From Rhodospirillum sp. UBA1311 (GTDB taxonomy: Bacteria > Pseudomonadota > Alphaproteobacteria > Rhodospirillales > Rhodospirillaceae), in assembly GCA_002307145.1 (NCBI GenBank), contig DBTR01000045.1, forward strand, positions 8,634-30,056: a DNA stretch of 21,423 bases, in the 5' to 3' direction. Under the pieces are notes generated by a model. That model had not been told where the DNA came from, made no database searches, and saw nothing but the letters and a program-made list of their open reading frames with translations. Position numbers and translations under genes: made by a program. Positions 15,343 to 21,423 of this stretch are shown one piece after another. Within the stretch, counting starts at the first letter, position 1; the number at the start of each line of letters is the position of its first letter.

Positions 15343-16131
15343 ATGAGCGATCCGGTTCTCGTTGAAGTCCAGGGCGGCGTTGCCACGATCACCCTCAACC
15401 GCCCGCAGGCGTTCAACGCCATGGACATGGCGCTGGCCGAGGCCTTGGCCGGTGCGACCGCGCGGCTGGCGGCGGATGCGTCGGTGCGTGCGGTGGTGAT
15501 CACCGGCGCGGGCGAGAAGGCGTTCTGCGCGGGCGGCGACGTCGGCGCGTTCGCGGCCGAACCCGCGACCGTCGACGTTTTCCTCTCCGAGATCACCGGT
15601 TTTCTCAACCTCGCGGTATCGCGCCTGCGGGCGATGGACGCGCCGGTGATCGCGGCGGTGAACGGCATTGCAGCGGGCGCGGGGCTGAGTCTCGTGGCAT
15701 GCGCCGACATCGCGATCGCGGCGGACACCGCCAAGTTCACCAGCGCCTACACCCAGATCGGACTTTCTCCGGATGCGGGTTCGACCTGGTTCCTCTCCCG
15801 CCTGATCGGACCGCGCCGTGCGGCGGATCTCTACCTCAACAATCCGCTGCTTACCGCCGCCGAGGCCCTGGAGTGGGGTATCCTTACCCGGGTGGTGCCC
15901 GCCGCCGATCTGAAGGGTGCGGTGGCTGAGCAGGCGGCGCGCTTCGCCGCCGGGCCGACCAAGGCCTTTGGTGCGATCAAGGCGCTGCTCGCCGCCGCCG
16001 ACGCGGATACGCTCGAAAGCCAGATGGCGCGGGAAGGCCGGAGCATCGCCCGCCTCTCGCGCACGGCCGACGGGCTGGAAGGGGTGGCTGCCTTCGCCGG
16101 CAAGCGCAAACCCACCTTCACCGGCGCGTAA
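15343..16131 (+). CDS. Enoyl-CoA hydratase/isomerase (crotonase) family protein, PaaG-like
   Basis: This 262-residue crotonase-fold enzyme acts on an acyl-CoA thioester. The oxyanion-hole segments are FCAGGD (61-66) and GIAAGAG (108-114). Both catalytic Glu positions of classical enoyl-CoA hydratase are replaced, by S116 and about Y136 in my alignment by eye. Instead there is an Asp in SPDAGSTW (D144), at the position used by PaaG-type and delta3,delta2-enoyl-CoA isomerases. An isomerase role is therefore more likely than hydration. AGGAG (15331-15335) lies seven bases before the ATG. It stands alone, with no other fatty-acid or phenylacetate genes in view. Confidence 0.85.
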   Translation: MSDPVLVEVQGGVATITLNRPQAFNAMDMALAEALAGATARLAADASVRAVVITGAGEKAFCAGGDVGAFAAEPATVDVFLSEITGFLNLAVSRLRAMDAPVIAAVNGIAAGAGLSLVACADIAIAADTAKFTSAYTQIGLSPDAGSTWFLSRLIGPRRAADLYLNNPLLTAAEALEWGILTRVVPAADLKGAVAEQAARFAAGPTKAFGAIKALLAAADADTLESQMAREGRSIARLSRTADGLEGVAAFAGKRKPTFTGA

Positions 16132-16140
16132 GCGGCACAA

Positions 16141-16319
16141 GAAAAAACCCCCGGGGAAAACCCCGGGGGCGAAAGTTTGAACAGGGAGGCTTCACGTCAA
16201 GGAGACGTCGGACCGTCGAAACGACCCGTGACGACACTTAAAGGCTGCCGTCCGACCTGAAGGTTGAAAACCGACAATATCGGTTCGCGGAGATGATCTA
16301 AGGAAATCCGCGGCACCTA
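16141..16319 (-). ncRNA. Candidate structured small RNA with intrinsic terminator (6S-like?)
   Basis: On the minus strand, TTGACG (16354-16349) and ATTGAT (16331-16326), 17 bases apart, could be a promoter. It would give an RNA of about 180 nt ending at the strong terminator 16169-16142. The interval contains successive small stems: CGCGGA/TCCGCG, ACCGA/TCGGT, GGTT/AACC, GTCGGAC/GTCCGAC, GTCG/CGAC and ACGTC/GACGT. Length, the AGCCUUUAAG segment and the AACCGAUAUU segment recall bacterial 6S RNA. However, I could not find the long closing stem that 6S needs, so this identity is weak. It may instead be a long 3' UTR of the LysR gene. Confidence 0.4.
16142..16169 (-). terminator. Very strong intrinsic terminator
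   Basis: CCCCCGGGG (16148-16156) pairs with CCCCGGGGG (16161-16169) around a four-base loop. On the minus strand it is followed at once by six T's (16147-16142). It is the clearest factor-independent terminator in the window. It should end minus-strand transcripts (the LysR message or the candidate small RNA), and may also stop the crotonase transcript on the plus strand less efficiently. Confidence 0.85.
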
Positions 16320-16405
16320 ACCACAATCAATTCCAAGTAACAGGCATGCGTCAAACGCGTGGCTGGCTATGCTCACCATCACTTTGGTTATAGCTCAACG
16401 CCAGA

Positions 16406-17317
16406 TCAGGCGGATTCTGCGATCTTTTTCAACAGGAAGTCGCGGAACACCGCAACCCGCTTCGAGTGCCGCATTTCCTGCGGATAGACGAAGTAGGCGT
16501 CGAAGGAGGGGCCTTCGAGGTCGGGTAGGACCCGTTCCAGCCCATCGATCTCGGACGAGAAGTAGTCGGGGAGGGCGCCGATGCCCAATCCGCTGCGCAC
16601 CGTCTGGAGGATTCCATAGACGTTGTTGATCCTGAGGATCGCGCGGCGGCCGCCGGAACGGGAGGAATGGAAGGTGAGAAGCCAGTTCATGTTCTCGACC
16701 GGGGCGCGGGCGTCGTCGCCGTAGACGATCAGGCGGTGGTCGTCGAGATCGGTGACCACCTGCGGCCGTCCGTGGGTTTCGAGGTATTCGGGCGAGGCGT
16801 AGAGCTGGTAGTGGACGGTGAACAGGCTGCGCTGGATCAAGTCCGGCTGGTGCGGCGCCTTGAAGCGGATGCCGACGTCGGCGGCGCGCATCGCGAGGTC
16901 GAGCTCGGAATCGTCGAGGAGCAGCGAGACCTGGATCTCGGGATAGAGTTCGATGAACTCCTTGATCCGGGGGGCGAGCCACATCGCGCCGAAGGCGACG
17001 GTGGTGGTGATCTTGAACGGGCCTTCGGGGCGGACCTTGCTTTCGGTCAGGCGGGCCTCGGCCATCGCGAGCTTGGCGAACACGTCGTGGACGGTGCGAT
17101 AGAGATCCTCGCCCGGCTCGGTGAGCAAAAGTCCGCGCGCGTGGCGGTGGAACAGCGGGATGTGGAGGCTCTCCTCGAGCGCGCCGACCTGGCGACTGAC
17201 CGCCGACTGGCTGAGGTTGAGCGCCTCCCCGGCACGGGTGAAGCTGCCCGCCTCGGCGACGGCGTGGAAGATCCGGAGCTTGTCCCAGTCGAGTGTCGTG
17301 GCTTGGCGCGCGGGCAT
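16406..17317 (-). CDS. LysR family transcriptional regulator
   Basis: This 303-residue regulator has an N-terminal winged helix-turn-helix (about 9-68), with LRIFHAVAEAGSFTRAGEAL followed by LSQSAVSRQVGALEE, and a LysR substrate-binding domain (about 95-300). The N-terminal tail MPARQATTLDWDKL is longer than in many family members. AGGA lies five bases before the ATG. It lies 100 bases after trxB on the same strand with a hairpin between, so it is probably its own transcription unit. Target genes cannot be inferred. The nearby crotonase or DoxX genes are possible but not shown. Confidence 0.9.
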   Translation of the reverse strand: MPARQATTLDWDKLRIFHAVAEAGSFTRAGEALNLSQSAVSRQVGALEESLHIPLFHRHARGLLLTEPGEDLYRTVHDVFAKLAMAEARLTESKVRPEGPFKITTTVAFGAMWLAPRIKEFIELYPEIQVSLLLDDSELDLAMRAADVGIRFKAPHQPDLIQRSLFTVHYQLYASPEYLETHGRPQVVTDLDDHRLIVYGDDARAPVENMNWLLTFHSSRSGGRRAILRINNVYGILQTVRSGLGIGALPDYFSSEIDGLERVLPDLEGPSFDAYFVYPQEMRHSKRVAVFRDFLLKKIAESA

Positions 17318-17365
17318 GGCCGTCCTGTCGGAAAAAATCGTTCCCCGTCAAAGACTATGACGAAC

Positions 17366-17395
17366 CCTGCGGGCGCGGCAAGACGCGCCCGCAGG
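17366..17395 (-). terminator. Stem-loop after trxB
   Basis: CCTGCGGGCGCG (17366-17377) pairs perfectly with CGCGCCCGCAGG (17384-17395), with a six-base loop. It begins 22 bases after the trxB stop on the minus strand. The tail (GTTCGTC) is only weakly U-rich. Confidence 0.6.
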
Positions 17396-17417
17396 CAGCC
17401 GAAGGTTTTGTGACGGA

Positions 17418-18368
17418 TCAGGCGACCTTGCCGTGGTCGACGAGGAAGCGGTCCGCCTCGATCGCGGCCATGCAGCCGGTGCCGGCGGCGGTGATCGCCT
17501 GGCGGAAAATGTGGTCCTGAACGTCGCCCGCCGCGAACACGCCGGGCACGTTGGTGGCGGTGGAGCCCGGCTTGGTGACGAGGTAGCCCTCGGCGTCCAT
17601 GTCGAGAATGCCCTTGAACATCTGGGTGTTGGGGGTGTGGCCGATCGCCACGAACAGCCCGGCGACGGCGAGGTCGCTGGTTTCACCGGTGTTGACGTTG
17701 CGCAGGCGCAGCCCGGTCACCGCCTTGGGCGACTCGGCCCCCTTCACCTCGTCCACCACCGAATCCCAGATCACCTTGACCTTGGGGTTGGCGAACAGGT
17801 GGTCCTGCATCACCCGCTCGGCGCGGAGCGTGTCGCGGCGGTGGATCAGGGTGACGGAACTCGCGTGGTTGGTGAGGAAGATCGCTTCCTCGACCGCGGT
17901 GTTGCCGCCGCCGACGATCGCGACGTCCTTGCCGCGGAAGAAGAACGCGTCGCAGGTGGCGCAGGCGGAGACGCCGAAGCCCCGGTATTCGACCTCGCTC
18001 GGGATGTCGAGCCAGCGCGCGGTCGCGCCGGTGGCGATCACCACGGTCTCGCCGAAGTATTCGTCGCCCGAATCCGAAACGCAGCGGAACGGCCGCTTCG
18101 AGAAATCGACCTCGGTGATCAGGTCGTAGACGATCTCGGCGCCGACGCGCTCGGCCTGGGCCTGCATCCGGTCCATCAACTCGGGACCCTGGACGCCGTC
18201 GGGGAAGCCCGGGAAGTTCTCGACATCGGTGGTGATGGTGAGCTGGCCGCCCGGTTGGAGCCCCGCGAGCAGGATCGGCTTCAGGTTGGCGCGCGCGGCG
18301 TAGATCGCCGTGGTCAGCCCAGCCGCGCCGGAGCCGATGATCAGGACCTTGGTGTGGTGCGTAGCCAT
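17418..18368 (-). CDS. trxB: Thioredoxin reductase (NADPH)
   Basis: This 316-residue FAD enzyme uses NADPH to reduce thioredoxin in the cytosol. It has the FAD-binding GSGAAGL (12-18), the redox-active CATC (C136, C139), the NADPH-binding GGGNTAVEEA (153-162), and the second FAD motif GVFAAGD near the C-terminus. The length is normal. The ATG at 18368 is chosen because the protein then begins just before the first beta strand (HTKVLIIGSG). The 37-residue upstream extension looks non-coding. No good Shine-Dalgarno is visible before this ATG. It is divergent from the Lrp/AsnC gene, an arrangement common in alphaproteobacteria. Confidence 0.96.
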   Translation of the reverse strand: MATHHTKVLIIGSGAAGLTTAIYAARANLKPILLAGLQPGGQLTITTDVENFPGFPDGVQGPELMDRMQAQAERVGAEIVYDLITEVDFSKRPFRCVSDSGDEYFGETVVIATGATARWLDIPSEVEYRGFGVSACATCDAFFFRGKDVAIVGGGNTAVEEAIFLTNHASSVTLIHRRDTLRAERVMQDHLFANPKVKVIWDSVVDEVKGAESPKAVTGLRLRNVNTGETSDLAVAGLFVAIGHTPNTQMFKGILDMDAEGYLVTKPGSTATNVPGVFAAGDVQDHIFRQAITAAGTGCMAAIEADRFLVDHGKVA

Positions 18369-18676
18369 GAGGAGACTTTCGAGGAGAGGATAAGGGCGGA
18401 GTTCGTCGCCCGAGAGGATAGAAAACCCCGCGCCCGGACGCAAACCCGAAGCGCGTTTGCCGTTGCCGGGGTGGCGCATATTTTCAACCCCGCATATAAG
18501 GTGCGAAACGCGTGCGCGCGAGGGGGCGTGGCGTGGGTCGGGGTTGCCGAAATTGCACGTTGGCGAATCCCGAATTCATCGCATTTCCGTTGTGTCTCAT
18601 TCGGAAAACGAGTAATAAAATTTCAAACTCACGCCAGAACTGCGATGTCCGCAGACAATTGGGGGACGCCTCGTCC
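18369..18676. promoter_or_regulatory. Divergent promoter region between trxB and the Lrp/AsnC gene
   Basis: This gene-free stretch holds a plausible plus-strand promoter: TTGTGT (18590-18595), a 17-base spacer, and TAATAA (18613-18618), with an AT-rich run after it. It also holds an inverted repeat GCAAAC-N9-GTTTGC (18440-18460) on the trxB side that could be a regulator site. Autoregulation by the Lrp-type protein is a common theme, but no binding site can be proven. Nothing else was recognised here. Confidence 0.35.
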
Positions 18677-19174
18677 ATGCAAAGGGTCAAGCTTGACCGC
18701 GTCGACCGCCAGATCCTTGCGGATCTCCAGGCGGACGGCCGAATCACCAACGTCGATCTCGCGCGCCGCGCCGGGATTTCCGCCCCGCCCTGCCTGCGCC
18801 GGGTTCGGGCGCTTGAGGAATCCGGGATCATCAAGGGCTACCACGCCACTATCGACCCGGGTGCGCTCGGCTACAACGTGTCGGTGTTCGCCCAGGTCGC
18901 GCTCAATTCTCACGCCGAGGTCGACTTGCGTGCCTTCGAGGACCGGGTCAACAGCTGGCCCGAGGTGCGCGAGTGCTACATGCTCGCCGGGGAAACCGAC
19001 TTTCTCCTGAAGGTGGTCGCCCGCGATTGGGAAGACTATCAACGCTTCCTTACCACCAAGCTCACCGCCGCGCCCAACGTCGGGCACGTCACCACCGCGC
19101 TCGCGATCCGCTCGGCGAAGCAGGAGCCCGGGGTTCCGATTCCGACCACGCCGGTCGTCCCCGAAGCCGAATAG
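18677..19174 (+). CDS. Lrp/AsnC family transcriptional regulator
   Basis: This 165-residue regulator has an N-terminal helix-turn-helix: KLDRVDRQILADLQADGRIT followed by VDLARRAGIS, about 5-36. A RAM ligand-sensing domain follows (about 67-145; FAQVAL, then VRECYMLAGETDFLLKVVARD). The length is normal, with a short Pro-rich tail. The start at 18677 is chosen by family fit. GGGGGA (18661-18666) is ten bases upstream. It is divergent from trxB and nine bases from the downstream GNAT gene, so those two are probably co-transcribed. Confidence 0.92.
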   Translation: MQRVKLDRVDRQILADLQADGRITNVDLARRAGISAPPCLRRVRALEESGIIKGYHATIDPGALGYNVSVFAQVALNSHAEVDLRAFEDRVNSWPEVRECYMLAGETDFLLKVVARDWEDYQRFLTTKLTAAPNVGHVTTALAIRSAKQEPGVPIPTTPVVPEAE

Positions 19175-19183
19175 CCGCGAACG

Positions 19184-19675
19184 ATGGGGACCGCGCGCGT
19201 CGTGGAGGTGGCGGAAGCCGATCTTGCCGCGTGCGTCCCTGCGATTCGCGCGGCCTTCGCCACCGTGGCCGCCGAGTTCGCCCTCACCGAGGCCAATTGC
19301 CCGACGAACGCGGCGTTCCTGACGCTCGACCGGCTCGCCCGTGCGCGGGCGCGGGGCAGCCGGATGTTCGCGCTCCGGGAAGACGGGGTGGTGATCGGCT
19401 TTTTCGAACTCTCGCCGATCGACGAGAGCGCAAGAAAGCTGGAAAAGCTCGCCGTCACACCGGAGTTCCGGCATCGCGGCTTCGGGCGGTTGCTGTTGGA
19501 CGCGGCGAAGGCCGAGGCCGCAAAGCTCGGCGCCACGCGTCTTGAGGCCGGAATCATCGAGGAGAATTTCCGCCTGCGCCGATGGTATCTCGCCAACGGC
19601 TTTCGTCACCTCGGCACCCGGCGCATCGAAGGCCTGCCGTTCACCGTCGGCCTGATCGGGGCGGAGGTGTCTTAG
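19184..19675 (+). CDS. GNAT family N-acetyltransferase
   Basis: This 163-residue GCN5-related acetyltransferase has the acetyl-CoA-binding motif RHRGFG (96-101) in LAVTPEFRHRGFGRLLLDAA. The preceding strand is GVVIGFFEL (68-76), and a typical late motif is NFRLRRWYLANGF near residue 128. The acceptor substrate is unknown. It begins nine bases after the Lrp/AsnC stop. The Shine-Dalgarno is weak, which fits translational coupling with the regulator. Confidence 0.85.
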   Translation: MGTARVVEVAEADLAACVPAIRAAFATVAAEFALTEANCPTNAAFLTLDRLARARARGSRMFALREDGVVIGFFELSPIDESARKLEKLAVTPEFRHRGFGRLLLDAAKAEAAKLGATRLEAGIIEENFRLRRWYLANGFRHLGTRRIEGLPFTVGLIGAEVS

Positions 19676-19694
19676 TTCGCGGGTTTGGTGGCAC

Positions 19695-19735
19695 CCGGCG
19701 CTTCGACGGCCTCGCGTGGCGAGCCGAAGCGCCGG
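19695..19735 (+). terminator. Nested stem-loop after the GNAT gene
   Basis: CCGGCGCTTCG (19695-19705) pairs perfectly with CGAAGCGCCGG (19725-19735). Inside is a second stem, CTCGC/GCGAG (19711-19723), with a three-base loop. It starts 20 bases after the GNAT stop and is the likely end of the Lrp-GNAT transcript. No U-tract follows. Confidence 0.5.
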
Positions 19736-19830
19736 TTCCCAGGCTCCGGTCGTCCCGGAACCTTGCCGACGAACGTGCCTCGCGTCGGCGGAGGGCGGCT
19801 TGCCCCCTGAGAGAGCATATCCAGTCGGCG

Positions 19831-19998
19831 TCAGGCGGCGCACCGCGCTTCGCGCGGGTTCGCGGTCACGGCGCAATGCCCCGCGTCGGAACGTCGGGCG
19901 GATTTCGGAGAGTCGGCCATTGGCGGGAAAGCGATCAACCGAACGTTGTCGAAGTCCTGCGGTCGCCGGGCCGGCGGCGCGATCCTGTCTGCAGTCAT
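19831..19998 (-). CDS. Possible small protein (55 residues), weak
   Basis: An ATG at 19998 is preceded on the minus strand by GGGAGAG with a six-base gap, a good ribosome binding site. The frame runs 55 codons to TGA. The product is basic and rich in Ala, Arg and Pro, with two Cys and no hydrophobic segment. No family is recognised. Random open frames of this length are common at this GC content, so the ribosome binding site is the only real support. Confidence 0.2.
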   Translation of the reverse strand: MTADRIAPPARRPQDFDNVRLIAFPPMADSPKSARRSDAGHCAVTANPREARCAA

Positions 19999-20134
19999 AC
20001 CCAACTCTCCCTGAGCCAGCCGTCGCCTGGGGCGACGGTCGTCGGAAGTCGCGCTTCCGTTAGACTTGATATGGGAGCTCCCGGCTTCGGCCGAAGCCTT
20101 TCACGGGCATATCTTTCGCAGGGGAGCAAACGAG

Positions 20135-20167
20135 TCGAAACCGCCGCGCGAGGCGCGGCGGTTTCGA
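20135..20167 (-). terminator. Stem-loop terminator after greA
   Basis: TCGAAACCGCCGCGC (20135-20149) pairs perfectly with GCGCGGCGGTTTCGA (20153-20167) around a GAG loop, a 15-bp stem. It begins 24 bases after the greA stop on the minus strand. The following bases (CTCGTTTGC) give only a short U-run. Confidence 0.7.
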
Positions 20168-20191
20168 GGTTTCGCGGTAGAAATTCGCGTT

Positions 20192-20665
20192 TTAGGCGTA
20201 TTTGACGCCGATGATTTCGAACGACTTGCGGCCGCCCGGCGTCGCGACGTCGACGGAATCCCCGGCCTTCTTGCCGATCAGGGCCTTGCCCAGCGGCGAG
20301 ACGATGGAAATCCGCCCGATCTTGATGTCGGCTTCGTGCGCGCCGACGATCTGGTATTCCTTTTCCTCGTCCGTATCTTCGTCGGCGAGGAGAACCTTCG
20401 CGCCGAACCGCACCTGGTCACCGGACATCTGGGCGATGTCGATCACCTGGGCGCGGCTCACCAGGTCTTCGAGTTCCTTGATCCGGCCCTCGATGAAGCT
20501 CTGCTTCTCGCGCGCGGCGTGATACTCGGCATTTTCCGAGAGATCGCCATGCTCGCGCGCTTCGCCGATCGCCCGGATCACGTCCGGACGCGCGGTGAAT
20601 TTCAGAAACTTCAATTCATCTTCCAGACGGGTGTAGCCGTCCGGAGTCATGGGGATCTGCTCCAT
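20192..20665 (-). CDS. greA: Transcription elongation factor GreA
   Basis: This 157-residue factor rescues backtracked RNA polymerase by stimulating transcript cleavage. The N-terminal coiled coil (about 10-75) carries the acidic tip GDLSENAEYHAARE (40-53) with D41 and E44, the residues that reach the polymerase active site. The C-terminal FKBP-like domain includes ISIVSPLGKALIGKKAGDSVDVATPGG, split by short turns. AAAAGG lies eight bases before the ATG at 20665. An alternative ATG five residues later also fits the family. It follows carB on the same strand, the usual alphaproteobacterial order. Confidence 0.96.
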   Translation of the reverse strand: MEQIPMTPDGYTRLEDELKFLKFTARPDVIRAIGEAREHGDLSENAEYHAAREKQSFIEGRIKELEDLVSRAQVIDIAQMSGDQVRFGAKVLLADEDTDEEKEYQIVGAHEADIKIGRISIVSPLGKALIGKKAGDSVDVATPGGRKSFEIIGVKYA

Positions 20666-20699
20666 GCCCGAGACCTTTTAGCCATAGGGGAAATTGCCG

Positions 20700-20718
20700 C
20701 GGCGTTCGGTTAACGCCG
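20700..20718 (-). promoter_or_regulatory. Stem-loops in the carB-greA gap
   Basis: CGGCGTT (20700-20706) pairs with AACGCCG (20712-20718) in the 77-base gap before greA. A second dyad, AAGGTTA (20739-20745) with TAACCTT (20753-20759), covers the carB stop codon. Either could reduce read-through from carB into greA or form a greA leader structure. Neither has a convincing U-tract. Confidence 0.35.
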
Positions 20719-20742
20719 TGATTCAAACTCGGTCGGCAAAGG

Positions 20743-21423
20743 TTAACTAAAATAACCTTGGAGCGACCGTACATCAAGCCCCTCGAACTTCAACGCCCGG
20801 ATCCCGGCGATCACCGCCTTCGCGCCGGTCATCGTCGTGGTGTGGGCGATGTTGTTGGTGAGCGCGGTGCGGCGGATCGAGAAGCTGTCGGCCACCGACA
20901 TCGCGCTGTCGGTGGTGTTGATCACCATCTGGATGCCGTCCGAGAGCATCAGGTCGACGCAGTGGGGCCGGCCCTCCATCACCTTGTTGACGATGGCGAC
21001 GGAAAGTCCGGCTTCCTGAAGCACTTTCGCGGTGCCACGGGTGGCGACGACGGTGAAGCCCAGCTCGATCAGGTCGTGCGCGATGCCGACCGCGATCGGC
21101 TTGTCGTGGTCCTTGACCGAGATGAACACGTTGCCCGCAAGCGGCAGCGCCGTGCCCGCGCCCAACTGCGCCTTGGCGTAGGCGCGGCCGAAATCGCTGT
21201 CGATGCCCATCACCTCGCCGGTGGACTTCATCTCCGGCCCGAGCAGGATGTCGACGCCCGCGAACCGCGCGAACGGGAACACCGCCTCCTTGACCGCGAC
21301 GTGGGCGGGCATCTTCTCGACCAGGTTGAACGAGGCGAGGGATTCTCCGGCCATCACCCGCGAAGCGATCTTGGCCACCGGAATGCCGGTCGCCTTGGCG
21401 ACGAACGGCACGGTGCGCGAGGC
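20743..21423 (-). CDS. carB: Carbamoyl-phosphate synthase large subunit, 3' part only
   Basis: The visible C-terminal 226 residues belong to CarB, which with CarA makes carbamoyl phosphate from bicarbonate, ammonia from glutamine, and ATP for arginine and pyrimidine synthesis. The 5' part is outside the window. Seen are the end of the second ATP-grasp unit (SRTVPFVAKATGIPVAKIA, then GPEMKSTGEVMGID). The MGS-like allosteric domain follows (from about FISVKDHDKP, with ATRGTAKVLQEAGL and VINTTD) up to the end. The stop codon lies within an inverted repeat. Its neighbour greA lies 77 bases downstream. Confidence 0.97.
   Translation of the reverse strand, partial: ASRTVPFVAKATGIPVAKIASRVMAGESLASFNLVEKMPAHVAVKEAVFPFARFAGVDILLGPEMKSTGEVMGIDSDFGRAYAKAQLGAGTALPLAGNVFISVKDHDKPIAVGIAHDLIELGFTVVATRGTAKVLQEAGLSVAIVNKVMEGRPHCVDLMLSDGIQMVINTTDSAMSVADSFSIRRTALTNNIAHTTTMTGAKAVIAGIRALKFEGLDVRSLQGYFS

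Larger units (their letters stand above)
19676..20191. other. Gene-poor, hairpin-rich intergenic region
   Basis: No confident gene was found in these 516 bases apart from one weak small frame (19831-19998). The region is unusually rich in inverted repeats. Besides the stems listed separately at 19695-19735 and 20135-20167, there are CCGTCGCC/GGCGACGG (20020-20038), CGGAAG/CTTCCG (20043-20059), the palindrome GGGAGCTCCC (20073-20082) and the 16-base palindrome GGCTTCGGCCGAAGCC (20083-20098). It could be a non-coding RNA gene, a decayed repeat element, or simply stacked 3'-end structures. No transposase remnant was recognised. Confidence 0.5.

Noticed and set aside
20073..20098. Adjacent palindromes as an attachment site or insertion footprint
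   Set aside because: No flanking direct repeat, integrase or tRNA was found, so they were left as part of the hairpin-rich region.
19582..20205. Plus-strand frame running from inside the GNAT gene to the greA terminator
   Set aside because: The product is low-complexity, Arg- and Ser-rich, starts inside another gene and runs through several palindromes.

Overview
The window is a GC-rich chromosomal segment (roughly two thirds G+C) that looks like an alphaproteobacterium, probably of the Rhodospirillales/Rhodospirillaceae type. The clues are the gene content and order: carB followed by greA, trxB divergent from an Lrp/AsnC regulator, a monofunctional transglycosylase, heptose (LPS core) genes, and a Gram-negative TonB receptor. 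No tRNA, rRNA, CRISPR array, transposase or phage gene was seen. It reads as stable chromosomal DNA with a few less usual islands.

Layout, left to right. (1) 1-3131, plus strand: the 3' end of prfC (release factor 3) overlapping gmhB, then the azlC-azlD branched-chain amino-acid exporter pair, then gmhA. GmhA and GmhB are two steps of ADP-heptose synthesis, here separated by azlCD. (2) 3386-6849, minus strand: a three-gene unit made of a SUKH/YrhA-like protein and two tandem paralogues of the argininosuccinate lyase/fumarase superfamily. The first lyase has a signal peptide and the second does not. Both have Asn where argininosuccinate lyase has its active-site His. (3) 7021-7584: an unrecognised lipoprotein. 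(4) 7701-10696: pxpB-pxpC-pxpA (ATP-dependent 5-oxoprolinase) followed by a YbaK/ProX-type aminoacyl-tRNA deacylase, behind a candidate promoter with an overlapping inverted repeat. (5) 10825-13387: a small exported Cys-containing protein and an OprC/NosA-type TonB-dependent copper receptor carrying both CxxxM and HxM copper motifs. (6) 13428-15140, minus strand: mtgA, a small exported protein and a DoxX membrane protein. (7) 15343-16131: a crotonase-family enzyme transcribed away from doxX. (8) 16141-16319, minus strand: a highly structured non-coding stretch ending in a very strong intrinsic terminator, a candidate small RNA. (9) 16406-18368, minus strand: a LysR regulator and thioredoxin reductase. 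Facing away are an Lrp/AsnC regulator and a GNAT acetyltransferase (18677-19675). (10) 19676-20191: a gene-poor, hairpin-rich stretch. (11) 20192-21423, minus strand: greA and the 3' end of carB.

Stem-loops sit at most gene ends, and most lack a clear U-tract. At two genes (gmhA and the small copper-locus protein) the 3' arm of a long perfect hairpin overlaps or abuts the ribosome binding site, so folding could control translation. The observations most worth follow-up are the SUKH plus twin-lyase operon, the candidate small RNA at 16141-16319, and the copper uptake locus.
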